This document shows positions 1-7,288 of a stretch of DNA of 11,300 nucleotides, piece by piece. Under the pieces are notes generated by a model, which saw only the letters and a program-made list of their open reading frames with translations, was not told the origin of the DNA and ran no database searches. The stretch comes from Lachnospiraceae bacterium UBA3692 (GTDB lineage: Bacteria; Bacillota; Clostridia; Lachnospirales; Lachnospiraceae): NCBI GenBank assembly GCA_002372815.1, contig DFIR01000038.1:1-11300 (forward strand), written 5' to 3'. How positions within the stretch are numbered: the first letter of the stretch is position 1; each line of letters starts with the position of its first letter. A program made the position numbers and the translations under genes.

Positions 1-544
1 TCTGAATCTCGTGGGAGGTACGGAAACCGTCGAAGAAGTTGATGAAAGGAAGCCTGCCCTTGTAAGCCGCGCAATATGCGACAGGGGTCAGATCCATGAC
101 TTCCTGCACGCTGGACTCGCAGAGCATTGCACAGCCGGTCTGACGACATGCGTACACATCGGAGTGATCACCGAAGATGTTCAGAGCATGGGAAGCGACG
201 CAGCGTGCGGAAACGTTGATAACTGCAGGCAGGTTCTCACCGGCCAGTTTGTAGAGGTTGGGGATCATAAGAAGCAGACCCTGGGAGGCGGTGAATGTGG
301 AGGTCATCGCACCAGCAGCGATGGAACCGTGCACAGCACCTGCAGCACCGGCTTCGGACTGCATTTCCGTGACCTGCACCGTCTGCCCGAAGATATTCTT
401 CCTTCCGGCAGTTGCCCACTCGTCGACATGCTCAGGCATGACGGACGAAGGCGTGATGGGGTAGATAGTAGCGACTTCGGTATATGCGTAAGACGCATGT
501 GCCGCGGCTTCGTTACCATCCATGGTTTTGAATTTTCTTGCCAT
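1..544 (-). CDS. nifJ: Pyruvate:ferredoxin (flavodoxin) oxidoreductase, N-terminal part, cut by window edge
   Basis: This enzyme oxidatively decarboxylates pyruvate to acetyl-CoA and CO2 with reduction of ferredoxin or flavodoxin, the central pyruvate step in anaerobes. Only the first 181 residues are in the window; the family is about 1,170-1,200 residues. The protein begins MARKFKTMDGNEAAAHASYA. Hallmarks of the N-terminal pyrimidine-binding domain are visible: YPITPSS near residue 29, TEMQSEAGAAGAVHG near residues 57-71, a TFTASQGLLLMIPN stretch near 78-91, and FFDGFRTSHEIQ at the window edge. The ATG at 544 has a strong AGGAGG site 9 bp upstream. A -35/-10 pair lies about 80 bp upstream, so it is probably transcribed separately from mecA although mecA is upstream on the same strand. 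The identification is secure; whether the rest is intact cannot be seen. Confidence 0.97.
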   Translation of the reverse strand, partial: MARKFKTMDGNEAAAHASYAYTEVATIYPITPSSVMPEHVDEWATAGRKNIFGQTVQVTEMQSEAGAAGAVHGSIAAGAMTSTFTASQGLLLMIPNLYKLAGENLPAVINVSARCVASHALNIFGDHSDVYACRQTGCAMLCESSVQEVMDLTPVAYCAAYKGRLPFINFFDGFRTSHEIQ

Positions 545-624
545 TCTATGTTTCCTCCTGTTGAATTTGCAGCGGTTTACCGCACCCCGGAACATCCTTA
601 GCACAGCAACTCTAGCTTATTCCC

Positions 625-653
625 ATACTAGCATCGCCCCCCCTAAAAAGCAA
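625..653 (-). promoter_or_regulatory. Predicted sigma-A promoter of nifJ
   Basis: On the minus strand TTGCTT (653-648) is separated by exactly 17 bp from TAGTAT (630-625). The spacer carries a run of seven G. The predicted start is near 618, leaving a 5' leader of about 75 nt before the ATG at 544. Confidence 0.6.
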
Positions 654-700
654 TGGAGAAATGGGATTGTACTTTAAAAAGCGCAGATATTAATTGGCTA

Positions 701-728
701 AAACAATTGTTTGTTTGTCCTAACAAAC
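701..728. promoter_or_regulatory. Adjacent palindrome and short hairpin between mecA and nifJ
   Basis: AAACAATTGTTT (701-712) is a perfect 12-bp palindrome. It is directly followed by an inverted repeat GTTTGT-ccta-ACAAAC (713-728). Both lie upstream of the nifJ -35 box and downstream of the mecA stop codon. They could be an operator for nifJ or, read from mecA, a weak hairpin followed by an A/T-rich run acting as a transcript end. The stem is AT-rich, so a terminator role is not strongly supported. No known regulator consensus is matched. Confidence 0.4.
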
Positions 729-749
729 GCCCTTCCGAAAAGCTTTACG

Positions 750-1667
750 TCACTGTCCGGAAAAAGAAAGATAGGCCACCGCGTCACTGCCGCGGATGAG
801 CTCGCAGTGCTCCTGCAGGTACCGTTCCCTCGCGGAAGACATGGGCAGAGGCTCCGCGTGTTCGGAGACGGCGGTCAGGATACTGAGGCCGTGTCCGGGC
901 CGGTCGGAGCGGATCTCGGGCATGCGCAGGACGAGATAGTAGCGGCTGCCGTCGGGCTCGCGGTAGAAACTGCTGTCGCCCTGGAAGATCCCTGCGATGC
1001 TTCCTGCGGCGTTCATGGCATCGAGCACGCTGTCGAAGGCGTAGACGACGACGGGCGCAGCGCCGCGGGGCTCCTCTTCCTGTGTGTGACCGCCGCGGCG
1101 GCCGCCTGCGGAAGACGGTGCCGGATGGTCCGCAGAGCCGGAAGAAGGTGCAGCGCCGGACGGGCCGTCAGCTGCGGGCGCGGTACTGTCAGGAACTGCA
1201 TCCGATCCGCGCGCATCCCGGGACAGGCCGGCAGAAGGCCGCGAGGAGCCTGCCTGCGTGCTCTCCTGGTGCATATCGTTCAGGAGCCGCGCGGTCTTGC
1301 GGCGGATGTTCTCGAAGAGGCGGTCGAAGCCTGTGTCGTCTCCCGCAGGCGCGTCCGGAGCGGTCTGTGCCTCCTGGTGGATCGACGGGGCAAAAGAAGC
1401 CAGCCGGGCGTCGAATTCCTCCGGGTTGGTGACGCGCGTGATGATCAGAAGAATGCTGTCCCGGAGCGGAACAGCTTCGATCATGAGGGGCATCCCGTCT
1501 ACCCGGAAGTCCAGCTGGACCGCGGCCTGTTCCATCATGTCCCGGAACAGCCTCCGCGCCTTGTCGGTGCCGTAGGCGAGCTCACTCAGGCTGAGCCCGC
1601 GGCTTTCGAGGTCCTCTTTGGTCAGTGTGCAGCGTATCTGGTTTTCATTGATCCTTTCGATGTTCAA
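750..1667 (-). CDS. mecA: Adaptor protein MecA with an extended low-complexity linker, TTG start
   Basis: MecA recruits substrates to the ClpC ATPase and activates its assembly; in Bacillus it targets the competence factor ComK. The N-terminal domain starts with the family signature (M)NIERINENQIRCTL, continuing to about residue 85 (LRDSILLIITRV). The C-terminal domain, about residues 203-300, begins VVVYAFDSVLDAM and contains a YYLVL strand and an ending like YLQEHCELIRGSDAVAYL. Between them, residues 135-200 are rich in Ala, Ser, Pro and Gly. At 305 residues it is longer than Bacillus MecA (about 218), mostly through this linker. I chose TTG at 1667 because the homology starts exactly there and a GGAGG site lies 7 bp upstream; the in-frame reading upstream of it is unlike MecA and crosses the promoter. 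Likely monocistronic. Confidence 0.9.
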   Translation of the reverse strand: MNIERINENQIRCTLTKEDLESRGLSLSELAYGTDKARRLFRDMMEQAAVQLDFRVDGMPLMIEAVPLRDSILLIITRVTNPEEFDARLASFAPSIHQEAQTAPDAPAGDDTGFDRLFENIRRKTARLLNDMHQESTQAGSSRPSAGLSRDARGSDAVPDSTAPAADGPSGAAPSSGSADHPAPSSAGGRRGGHTQEEEPRGAAPVVVYAFDSVLDAMNAAGSIAGIFQGDSSFYREPDGSRYYLVLRMPEIRSDRPGHGLSILTAVSEHAEPLPMSSARERYLQEHCELIRGSDAVAYLSFSGQ

Positions 1668-1704
1668 ATCGTATCCTCCGCATCCTGTAATGATCCTAGA
1701 CAAT

Positions 1705-1732
1705 ATTTTACAGCGCGCGGGCAATTCGTCAA
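1705..1732 (-). promoter_or_regulatory. Predicted sigma-A promoter of mecA
   Basis: On the minus strand TTGACG (1732-1727) is followed after 16 bp by TAAAAT (1710-1705). The predicted start lies near 1698, giving a short leader of about 30 nt ahead of the TTG codon. This position supports the chosen mecA start. Confidence 0.65.
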
Positions 1733-1848
1733 TCGCGCTGCCGATGCATTTCTTCCAAATAAAAATGTGAAAGAAGTGCGATACCGGGCCTGCAGGTGAC
1801 GAAAAACACGAAATACGTATATTGCGTAATTTTCGGTGTGTATATACG

Positions 1849-1877
1849 TTGAAACAAAATCGTTTCGGGAATATGAT
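1849..1877 (+). promoter_or_regulatory. Strong predicted promoter with no recognised protein gene behind it
   Basis: TTGAAA (1849-1854), a 17-bp spacer and TATGAT (1872-1877) form a near-consensus sigma-A promoter on the plus strand, divergent from mecA. The region upstream (1800-1848) is AT-rich and contains the palindrome ATACGTAT. The predicted transcription start is the G at 1884, exactly the first base of the complementary end segment of the RNA candidate described next. Confidence 0.6.
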
Positions 1878-1883
1878 GATACC

Positions 1884-2082
1884 GTAAAACCGGATGGCGA
1901 ATACGAGGAAAGGAGGCAACCGGTCCTCTGCGGGAGTAAGGGATCCTGCCGGGACAGCAACAGAAAAGAACACAAGCGCGGACACGCCGCTGCTTCCGCG
2001 CGATGAGATGGACAGAGACTCCTGGACGGCCGCGTCACAACTCCCGGACAGGGCACTCTCGAGATCCCTGCAGCGGTTTTAC
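1884..2082 (+). ncRNA. Candidate structured non-coding RNA of about 199 nt
   Basis: The first nine bases, GTAAAACCG (1884-1892), are perfectly complementary to CGGTTTTAC (2074-2082), so the ends of the predicted transcript can close into one stem. Further pairings nest inside: CGGGAGT (1931-1937) with ACTCCCG (2040-2046), and GCGCGG with CCGCGC around a 14-nt loop (1976-2001). Small hairpins are possible at 1912-1929 and 2049-2070. Promoter, size and closing stem would fit a 6S-type RNA, but I could not build a clean 6S rod with a central bubble and do not claim that identity. No U-tract follows the closing stem. A plus-strand reading frame from ATG 1894 has no ribosome binding site or recognisable sequence. 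RNase P, tmRNA and SRP RNA hallmarks are absent. Confidence 0.35.
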
Positions 2083-2370
2083 AAAATAGCGCGAACGATC
2101 GGGCCGCAGCGGGGGAGATCCCACGGAAACCTTCTTCCAGCGGCACGATACCCTATGATTCTGCAGCGGAGCTCCCTGTCTACTGCACGGACCGGAGCCC
2201 GCTTCTCACGTCCAGTCTTCATCATATCTGTAAACACATCGATATCCCCGCCGAAAGCTTCAGTTGCGTTAGACTTCGCTGTGACGCTGCTTTCGACGGG
2301 GACCATTTCTGCCCTTTTGTGCCGGATATGTTCCTGTGTGGACCCGTTACGGCAGGACGTGCGTTTCCGT
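2083..2370. other. Non-coding stretch, nothing recognised
   Basis: Between the RNA candidate and the promoter of the next operon I see no convincing gene, tRNA, terminator or repeat. A minus-strand frame from ATG 2306 to the stop at 2079 (75 codons) and the tail of a plus-strand frame ending at 2382 exist. Both lack a good ribosome binding site and recognisable sequence. Confidence 0.5.
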
Positions 2371-2399
2371 TTGTCGGAATGACCTCCCTTTGCTATAAT
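2371..2399 (+). promoter_or_regulatory. Promoter of the GH18-tsaC-rpiB cluster
   Basis: TTGTCG (2371-2376), a 17-bp spacer and a perfect TATAAT (2394-2399), with a TG dinucleotide just before it as in extended -10 promoters. The predicted start near 2406 gives a leader of about 48 nt before the ATG at 2454. Confidence 0.75.
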
Positions 2400-2429
2400 G
2401 GCAGGAAGAAGAACTGGCAAAAAGGAATA

Positions 2430-2451
2430 CACGGAGAATTCACGGAGAATT
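2430..2451 (+). repeat. 11-bp tandem duplication carrying the ribosome binding site
   Basis: CACGGAGAATT occurs twice head to tail (2430-2440 and 2441-2451) directly before the ATG at 2454. Each copy holds a GGAG core, and only the second is at a normal distance (about 8 bp) from the start codon. A recent slippage event is the simplest explanation. Confidence 0.7.
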
Positions 2452-2453
2452 AT

Positions 2454-4142
2454 ATGAAGAAAGTATTGCCGAAACTCCTGATCCTGATCCTGATCGTATG
2501 TCTGGGGACAGCGTTCTATATCCTGTACGAGAGAGAGTTCGCGTATTCGTCCGAGCGGTCGGATCTCGATGCGCTGTACGGAGTCACGGGAGAGGATGAC
2601 TATCCGATCATCCTGAACGACGCTTTTTCCGATCTGCACGCCAGAAAGATCGACGGCGCCTGCTATATGGAGTATCAGACGGTCCGCGAGATGTTCAATG
2701 AGCGGTTCTATTACGGGGCTGCGGACGGTGTGCTGGTCTACTGCCTGGCGGAGGACCAGATCGCGACGGAAGTGAACACGAAGACCTGGACCGATGCGGA
2801 CGGGAAGGTGACGACAGAGGAATACATGCCGGCAGCGGAAGTCGACGGAACGCTGTATCTGGCGCTGGATTTCGTCCAGCGTTTCGCCAATTTTGAATAT
2901 GAAGCGTTTGAGGAGCCGAACCGCATCCGGATGTACACGGAGTGGCCGGACCAGACAACGGTCGTCTGCGAGGAGTCCACACAGATCCGGGAATTCGGCG
3001 GGATCAAGAGCCTCGTGGTGGATGACGTTGAGGCGGGAGAAGAGCTGGTCGTCATTCAGGACCTGGACGACTGGATCCGCGTCATCACGCCGGACGCGAT
3101 GATCGGATATCTCGAATCCAAGACGATCGGAAATTTCCAGGAGAAGAAGAGAGAGCCGGTCACGACTTATTCGGAGGAGGAGCCCTCGCATCTGACGATG
3201 GGAGGCAAGGTCAACATGGCCTGGAACGCGGTCTCCGTGGAGGCCGGCAATGACCTGATCGAAGGCCTCATGGAGAACACGAAGTCGATCAATGTGCTGG
3301 CGCCGACGTGGCTGACGGTGACCGACGAGAACGGCTCGGTCAGCGACATCTCGAGCGCGAAGTATGTGAAGTGGGCGCACGACCGGGACATCCAGGTGTG
3401 GGCCGTTCTGGACAACTTCAACACCGGCGTGGTGATGAGCGAGTTCCTTGCGACCAGAGAGACGCGCGGGAACGTGATCGATGCCGCCTTGCGGGCGGCG
3501 CGCACATCCGGGTGCGACGGGATCAACCTGGACTTCGAGAGCCTCGGGGCGGAGGACGGAGAGAACTTCGTCCAGTTCGTGCGCGAACTGTCCATCGCCT
3601 GCAGAAGGCAGAAGCTGTTCCTGTCCATCGACAACTATGTGCCGTACGGGTTCAATGATTTCTATGACCTCGAGGAGCAGGCGTGGTATGCCGACTACGT
3701 GGTGATCATGGGATACGACGAGCACTTCGCGGGAAGCGGGGAGCCCGGCAGCGTCGCCTCCATCGGATACGTGGATTACGGGATCACGGAAGCTATGAAG
3801 GAAGTGCCGGCGGAGCGGCTGATCAACGGCATGCCGTTCTACACGAGAGTTTGGAGCTCCGGGCCGGACGGCGTCGATTCGTTCGCATGCGGCATGGCGG
3901 ATGCACAGGCGTTCGTGCAGGAGCACGGGCTCACGGTCCGCTGGGGCAACAACGAAGGACAGAATTACGCAGAAGGTGAAGAGAACGGCATCCTCTACCA
4001 GGTGTGGCTGGAGGACGCCGAATCGATCGGCATGAAGCTGGCGGCTGCGGAGAGCTACGGTATCGCGGGCGTCGCGGAATGGAAGCTCGGCATGGAGACG
4101 CCGGACATCTGGGACGTGATCGGGGAATATGTAAATCGCTGA
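2454..4142 (+). CDS. Membrane-anchored glycoside hydrolase family 18 protein with SH3-like domain
   Basis: Predicted cell-surface hydrolase or binding protein for GlcNAc-containing polymers, 562 residues. It starts at the ATG followed by KKVLPK and a hydrophobic segment (about residues 7-25) that acts as an uncleaved anchor or signal. Residues about 45-150 resemble the small domains that precede SH3 domains in clostridial surface glycosidases; an SH3-like segment spans about 165-225 (ELVVIQDLDDWIRVITPDAMIGYLES, split here: ELVVIQDLDDWIRV then IGYLESKTIG). The GH18 barrel covers about 250-560. The catalytic signature DGxNxDxE is complete as DGINLDFE, with Asp360 and the proton donor Glu362. 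A YADYVVIMGYDEH strand and a late AGVAEWKLG segment complete the fold. tsaC follows 10 bp later. Related Bacillus proteins act on cortex or wall peptidoglycan; the substrate here is not known. An alternative ATG upstream at 2319 precedes the promoter and is rejected. Confidence 0.88.
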   Translation: MKKVLPKLLILILIVCLGTAFYILYEREFAYSSERSDLDALYGVTGEDDYPIILNDAFSDLHARKIDGACYMEYQTVREMFNERFYYGAADGVLVYCLAEDQIATEVNTKTWTDADGKVTTEEYMPAAEVDGTLYLALDFVQRFANFEYEAFEEPNRIRMYTEWPDQTTVVCEESTQIREFGGIKSLVVDDVEAGEELVVIQDLDDWIRVITPDAMIGYLESKTIGNFQEKKREPVTTYSEEEPSHLTMGGKVNMAWNAVSVEAGNDLIEGLMENTKSINVLAPTWLTVTDENGSVSDISSAKYVKWAHDRDIQVWAVLDNFNTGVVMSEFLATRETRGNVIDAALRAARTSGCDGINLDFESLGAEDGENFVQFVRELSIACRRQKLFLSIDNYVPYGFNDFYDLEEQAWYADYVVIMGYDEHFAGSGEPGSVASIGYVDYGITEAMKEVPAERLINGMPFYTRVWSSGPDGVDSFACGMADAQAFVQEHGLTVRWGNNEGQNYAEGEENGILYQVWLEDAESIGMKLAAAESYGIAGVAEWKLGMETPDIWDVIGEYVNR

Positions 4143-4152
4143 TGGAGAATAC

Positions 4153-5235
4153 ATGAAAACGATCTATGCAGAAATGACGGAGGACCGGATCGACGGGGAC
4201 GCGATCGCAGAGGCCGGGCGGATCCTCCGGGAGGGCGGTCTGGTGGCTTTTCCCACGGAGACGGTCTATGGCCTCGGCGGAGACGCGCTGAATCCCGCGT
4301 CCTCCAGAAAGATCTATGAAGCAAAAGGAAGACCTTCCGACAACCCGCTGATCGTACATATCTGCGAGGCGGAGGCACTCCGGGGGATCGCGGACGACAT
4401 CCCGCAGGAGGCCTGGAAGCTGGCTGAAGCCTTCTGGCCCGGCCCGCTGACGATGATTCTGAAGAAGAAAGCCTCTGTTCCCGCGGAGACGACAGGGGGA
4501 CTGAATACCGTCGCGGTGCGTTTTCCCTCGAACCGGATCGCGCAGGAGCTGATCCGGGCAGGCGGCGGGTATATTGCGGCGCCCAGCGCGAACCGCAGCG
4601 GACGGCCGAGCCCGACGATCGCGAGATACTGCCGGGAGGACCTGGACGGCCGCGTGGAGATGATCATCGACGGAGGAGAAGTCGGGATCGGACTGGAATC
4701 CACGATCATCGACCTCTCCGAACTGCCGGAGAAGGCGCCGATGATCCTGCGCCCCGGGCGCATCACACAGGACATGCTGCAGTCAGTCCTGGGCGAAGTC
4801 GGCCAGGATCCGGGTATGCTCGGCATGGACGCCGCGGCGCCCCCGAAGGCGCCGGGAATGAAGTACCGGCACTACGCGCCGAAAGGGATCCTGACGATCG
4901 TGGAAGGACGCCGGGAGGCGGTGATCCGCTACATCAACGAGCAGACGGAGCGGTGCGGAGGAGCCGGCAGGAAGACCGGCGTGATCTGCACGGATGAGAC
5001 CGTCGGCGCCTATCAGGCGGATGTCGTGAGAAGCGCCGGAAGCCGGGCCGACGAGGAGACCGTGGCGCATTCCCTGTTCCGGATCCTTCGGGAATTCGAC
5101 GAAGAGGGGGCGGAGGTGCTGTTTTCGGAATCGTTTGCGGACGGGAGTTTTGAACAGGACGCGGCGGAAGGTATCGGGCAGGCGATCATGAACCGCCTGA
5201 TCAAAGCGGCCGGACACAGGGTCGTGAAAGTGTAA
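4153..5235 (+). CDS. tsaC: Threonylcarbamoyl-AMP synthase, Sua5 type
   Basis: Makes L-threonylcarbamoyl-AMP from threonine, bicarbonate and ATP, the first step of the t6A37 modification of ANN-decoding tRNAs. At 360 residues it is the long Sua5/YwlC form. The YrdC domain spans about 10-200 with FPTETVYGLGGDA (33-45), KGRPSDNPL (58-66), WPGPLT (95-100), PSANRSG (144-150) and GLESTIID (180-187). The Sua5 C-terminal domain starts after a linker that contains the typical APGMKYRHYAPKG and runs to the end. The ATG has a GGAG site and lies 10 bp after the upstream stop, so the two are co-transcribed. In Bacillus the same gene (ywlC) lies a little upstream of rpiB (ywlF) and upp. The ywlE protein-arginine phosphatase found there is not present here. 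Confidence 0.96.
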   Translation: MKTIYAEMTEDRIDGDAIAEAGRILREGGLVAFPTETVYGLGGDALNPASSRKIYEAKGRPSDNPLIVHICEAEALRGIADDIPQEAWKLAEAFWPGPLTMILKKKASVPAETTGGLNTVAVRFPSNRIAQELIRAGGGYIAAPSANRSGRPSPTIARYCREDLDGRVEMIIDGGEVGIGLESTIIDLSELPEKAPMILRPGRITQDMLQSVLGEVGQDPGMLGMDAAAPPKAPGMKYRHYAPKGILTIVEGRREAVIRYINEQTERCGGAGRKTGVICTDETVGAYQADVVRSAGSRADEETVAHSLFRILREFDEEGAEVLFSESFADGSFEQDAAEGIGQAIMNRLIKAAGHRVVKV

Positions 5236-5268
5236 CTGCGGGCCAACAGAAAGAAAGGGAGGATGAAG

Positions 5269-5697
5269 ATGATCGGGATCGGATCGGATCACGGCGGTTT
5301 TGGACTGAAGGAGGCGGTGATCAGGCACCTTGAGGAGCGCGGGCTCGCCTATAAGGACTACGGATGCTATGACAGGACTTCCTGCGATTATCCTGTCTAT
5401 GCGAAGGCTGTCGCCCATGCGGTGGCGGACGGGACCTGCGACAGGGGCATCCTGATCTGCACGACCGGCATCGGGATCTCGATCGCTGCCAATAAAGTCC
5501 CCGGAATCCGCTGCGGCCTCTGCACCGACGTGACCTGCGCGAAGCTGACACGCTTGCACAACAATGCGAACATCCTTGCGATGGGAGCCGGCGTGATCGG
5601 CGAGAATGTGGCGATGGACGTCGTCGACGCATTCCTGGACACACCTTTCTCCGGTGAGGAAAAGCACGCGAGAAGAGTGGCAGCTATTGAAGGCTGA
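5269..5697 (+). CDS. rpiB: Ribose-5-phosphate isomerase B (RpiB/LacAB family)
   Basis: Interconverts ribose 5-phosphate and ribulose 5-phosphate, supplying PRPP and nucleotide synthesis. 142 residues, the usual family length. SDHGG at 6-10, the catalytic cysteine Cys64 in ICTTGIGISIAANK, and RLHNNANILAMG at 95-106 are present. Most relatives read HND where this one reads HNN, and CG(T/S)GIG where it has CTTGIG. An ATG six bases earlier (5263) abuts the GGGAGG ribosome binding site, leaving no spacer, so I prefer 5269 with a 6-bp spacer. It follows tsaC after 33 bp. The gene's 3' end contains the -35 box of the upp promoter. LacA/LacB-type sugar isomerases are close relatives, but the neighbourhood favours RpiB. 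Confidence 0.93.
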   Translation: MIGIGSDHGGFGLKEAVIRHLEERGLAYKDYGCYDRTSCDYPVYAKAVAHAVADGTCDRGILICTTGIGISIAANKVPGIRCGLCTDVTCAKLTRLHNNANILAMGAGVIGENVAMDVVDAFLDTPFSGEEKHARRVAAIEG

Positions 5698-5715
5698 CCT
5701 CCTCCGCAGTAAAAT
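5687..5715 (+). promoter_or_regulatory. Predicted promoter of upp
   Basis: TTGAAG (5687-5692) inside the last codons of rpiB, a 17-bp spacer and TAAAAT (5710-5715). The predicted start near 5722 leaves a leader of about 60 nt. It allows upp to be expressed separately from the upstream cluster. Confidence 0.6.
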
Positions 5716-5784
5716 ATCCATCAGAGAAGGCAGATTTACAGTCTTAATCGTTCTTAATCATACAGTACAGAAAGGAATACAGAC

Positions 5785-6413
<629 letters not shown>

Positions 6414-6414
<1 letters not shown>

Positions 6415-6452
6415 AAAGCAGGCGCCAAAAGCAGGCGCCAAAAGCAGGCGCC
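6414..6452 (+). repeat. Three perfect 13-bp tandem repeats after upp
   Basis: AAAAGCAGGCGCC is present three times without change (6414-6426, 6427-6439, 6440-6452), beginning in the upp stop codon. Its AAAGCAGGC part is the reverse complement of the GCCTGCTTT found in the 46-bp repeat downstream. Confidence 0.9.
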
Positions 6453-6470
6453 AGCGTCCGTTTATCATTG

Positions 6471-6606
6471 TGAGCCTGCTTTCGCAGCCTGCTGCGCAGT
6501 CTGTCACCACGCATGTTGAGCCTGCTTTCGCAGCCTGCTGCGCAGTCTGTCACCACGCATGTTGAGCCTGTTTTCGCAGCTTGCTGCGCAAGCTGTCACT
6601 GCGTTT
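6471..6606 (+). repeat. 46-bp tandem repeat, about three copies, each with a hairpin
   Basis: Units begin TGAGCCTG at 6471, 6517 and 6563. The first two are identical over 46 bp; the third is diverged and fades near 6600. Each contains a hairpin around a TGC loop: CAGCCTGC/GCAGTCTG (one mismatch) in units 1 and 2, and a perfect CAGCTTGC/GCAAGCTG in unit 3. The period is not a multiple of three, so it is not a protein repeat. It occupies the whole gap to the dCMP deaminase gene and ends about 20 bp before its start codon. Confidence 0.88.
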
Positions 6607-6622
6607 TTGGGGTAGGTATGTT

Positions 6623-7114
6623 ATGACGAAGATCAGGAAGAGGAAAGACTACATTACCTGGGACGAGTATTTCATGGGCGTGGCGCAGCTGTCAGGGATG
6701 CGTTCCAAGGATCCGAACACGCAGGTCGGGTCCTGCATCGTCAGCAGCGACCACAAGATCCTCTCCATGGGCTATAACGGGCTGCCGAAGGGCTGCTCGG
6801 ACGACGAGTTCCCCTGGGCGAGAGAAGGAGATGCGCTGGAGACCAAGTATCCCTTCGTCGTGCACAGCGAGCTCAACGCCATCCTGAATTTCCGCGGAGG
6901 TACCCTGGAGGGATCGACACTGTATGTCTCCCTGTTCCCCTGCAATGAGTGCGCCAAGGCCATCATCCAGGCGGGGATCCGCACAGTAGTCTACGACAGC
7001 GACAAGTATGCCGATTCCGAAGCGACCGTCGCCAGCAAGCGCATGTTTGACGCAGCAGGCGTTCGGTACTATCAGTATCAGCGCACAGGCCGCACTGTGG
7101 AAGTACAGCTGTAA
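6623..7114 (+). CDS. comEB: dCMP deaminase (ComEB-like)
   Basis: Zinc-dependent deamination of dCMP to dUMP, the precursor of dTMP. 163 residues. The zinc site is visible as HSELNAI (His81, catalytic Glu83) and PCNEC (Cys107, Cys110). The N-terminal segment RKDYITWDEYFMGVA and the SKDPNTQVG stretch are typical of the family. I chose ATG 6623 because the homology starts there; an earlier ATG (6581) would read into the 46-bp repeat. The ribosome binding site is weak (TAGG, 7 bp upstream). No promoter is obvious, so it may depend on read-through from upp across the repeats. A strong terminator follows 21 bp after the stop. The symbol follows the Bacillus orthologue; no other com gene is visible. 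Confidence 0.94.
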   Translation: MTKIRKRKDYITWDEYFMGVAQLSGMRSKDPNTQVGSCIVSSDHKILSMGYNGLPKGCSDDEFPWAREGDALETKYPFVVHSELNAILNFRGGTLEGSTLYVSLFPCNECAKAIIQAGIRTVVYDSDKYADSEATVASKRMFDAAGVRYYQYQRTGRTVEVQL

Positions 7115-7135
7115 TTTCTGTTATATGAGAGTAGA

Positions 7136-7170
7136 AGAGGGCTATCGTATGCTGCGATGGCCCTCTTTTT
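7136..7170 (+). terminator. Intrinsic terminator after the dCMP deaminase gene
   Basis: AGAGGGCTATCG (7136-7147) pairs with CGATGGCCCTCT (7155-7166), 12 bp with one G-T wobble around a 7-nt loop, and ends in a run of T up to 7170. Confidence 0.9.
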
Positions 7171-7178
7171 GTGGAAGT

Positions 7179-7268
7179 GTTTATATTTCGGCTTGGATAA
7201 ATAGGTTGGGAAAGGAATTTCTGGAAACCTTTGTAGGGATGTTTATTTCTTGTCTTGGATAAATAAGC
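7179..7268. repeat. Pair of imperfect direct repeats, also with a 62-bp spacing
   Basis: GTTTATaTTTCGGCTTGGATAAATA-like and GTTTATTTCTTGTCTTGGATAAATA-like segments share CTTGGATAAATA at 7192 and 7254, exactly 62 bp apart, with weak similarity continuing in GGTTGGGAAAG/AGCTGGCAAAG. GGATAAA...GCTGGCAAAG resembles GGATAGACAGGTGGAAAG of the array that follows, so these may be decayed outer units of it. Confidence 0.5.
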
Positions 7269-7288
7269 TGGCAAAGTATGGGGCTGAC

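Noticed and set aside
711..1799. Plus-strand 362-codon frame opposite mecA
   Set aside because: Antisense shadow of mecA. It starts in the intergenic palindromes and shows no family features.
1668..1985. N-terminal extension of mecA to an upstream ATG
   Set aside because: The extension would be read through the mecA promoter and has no resemblance to MecA. The homology begins at the TTG at 1667, behind a good ribosome binding site.
1884..2082. RNase P, tmRNA or SRP RNA
   Set aside because: A GAGGAAAG and a CAACAGAAAA segment recall RNase P, but their order and surroundings do not fit. There is no tRNA-like end and no GGAAG-type SRP apical loop.
2079..2306. Minus-strand 75-codon frame starting MVPVESSV
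   Set aside because: Weak ribosome binding site, no promoter seen, composition unlike the neighbouring genes and no family recognised. It stays possible but unsupported.
1894..2382. Plus-strand 162-codon reading frame
   Set aside because: No ribosome binding site before its ATG, only 10 nt after the predicted transcript start, no recognisable sequence, and it ends inside the promoter of the next gene.
2079..4154. Long minus-strand open frame opposite the GH18 gene
   Set aside because: Shadow of the GH18 gene in a GC-rich sequence. The plus-strand product has clear domains and a catalytic motif.
6581..6622. Earlier ATG for the dCMP deaminase
   Set aside because: It lies inside the third 46-bp repeat and adds 14 residues that are not part of the family.
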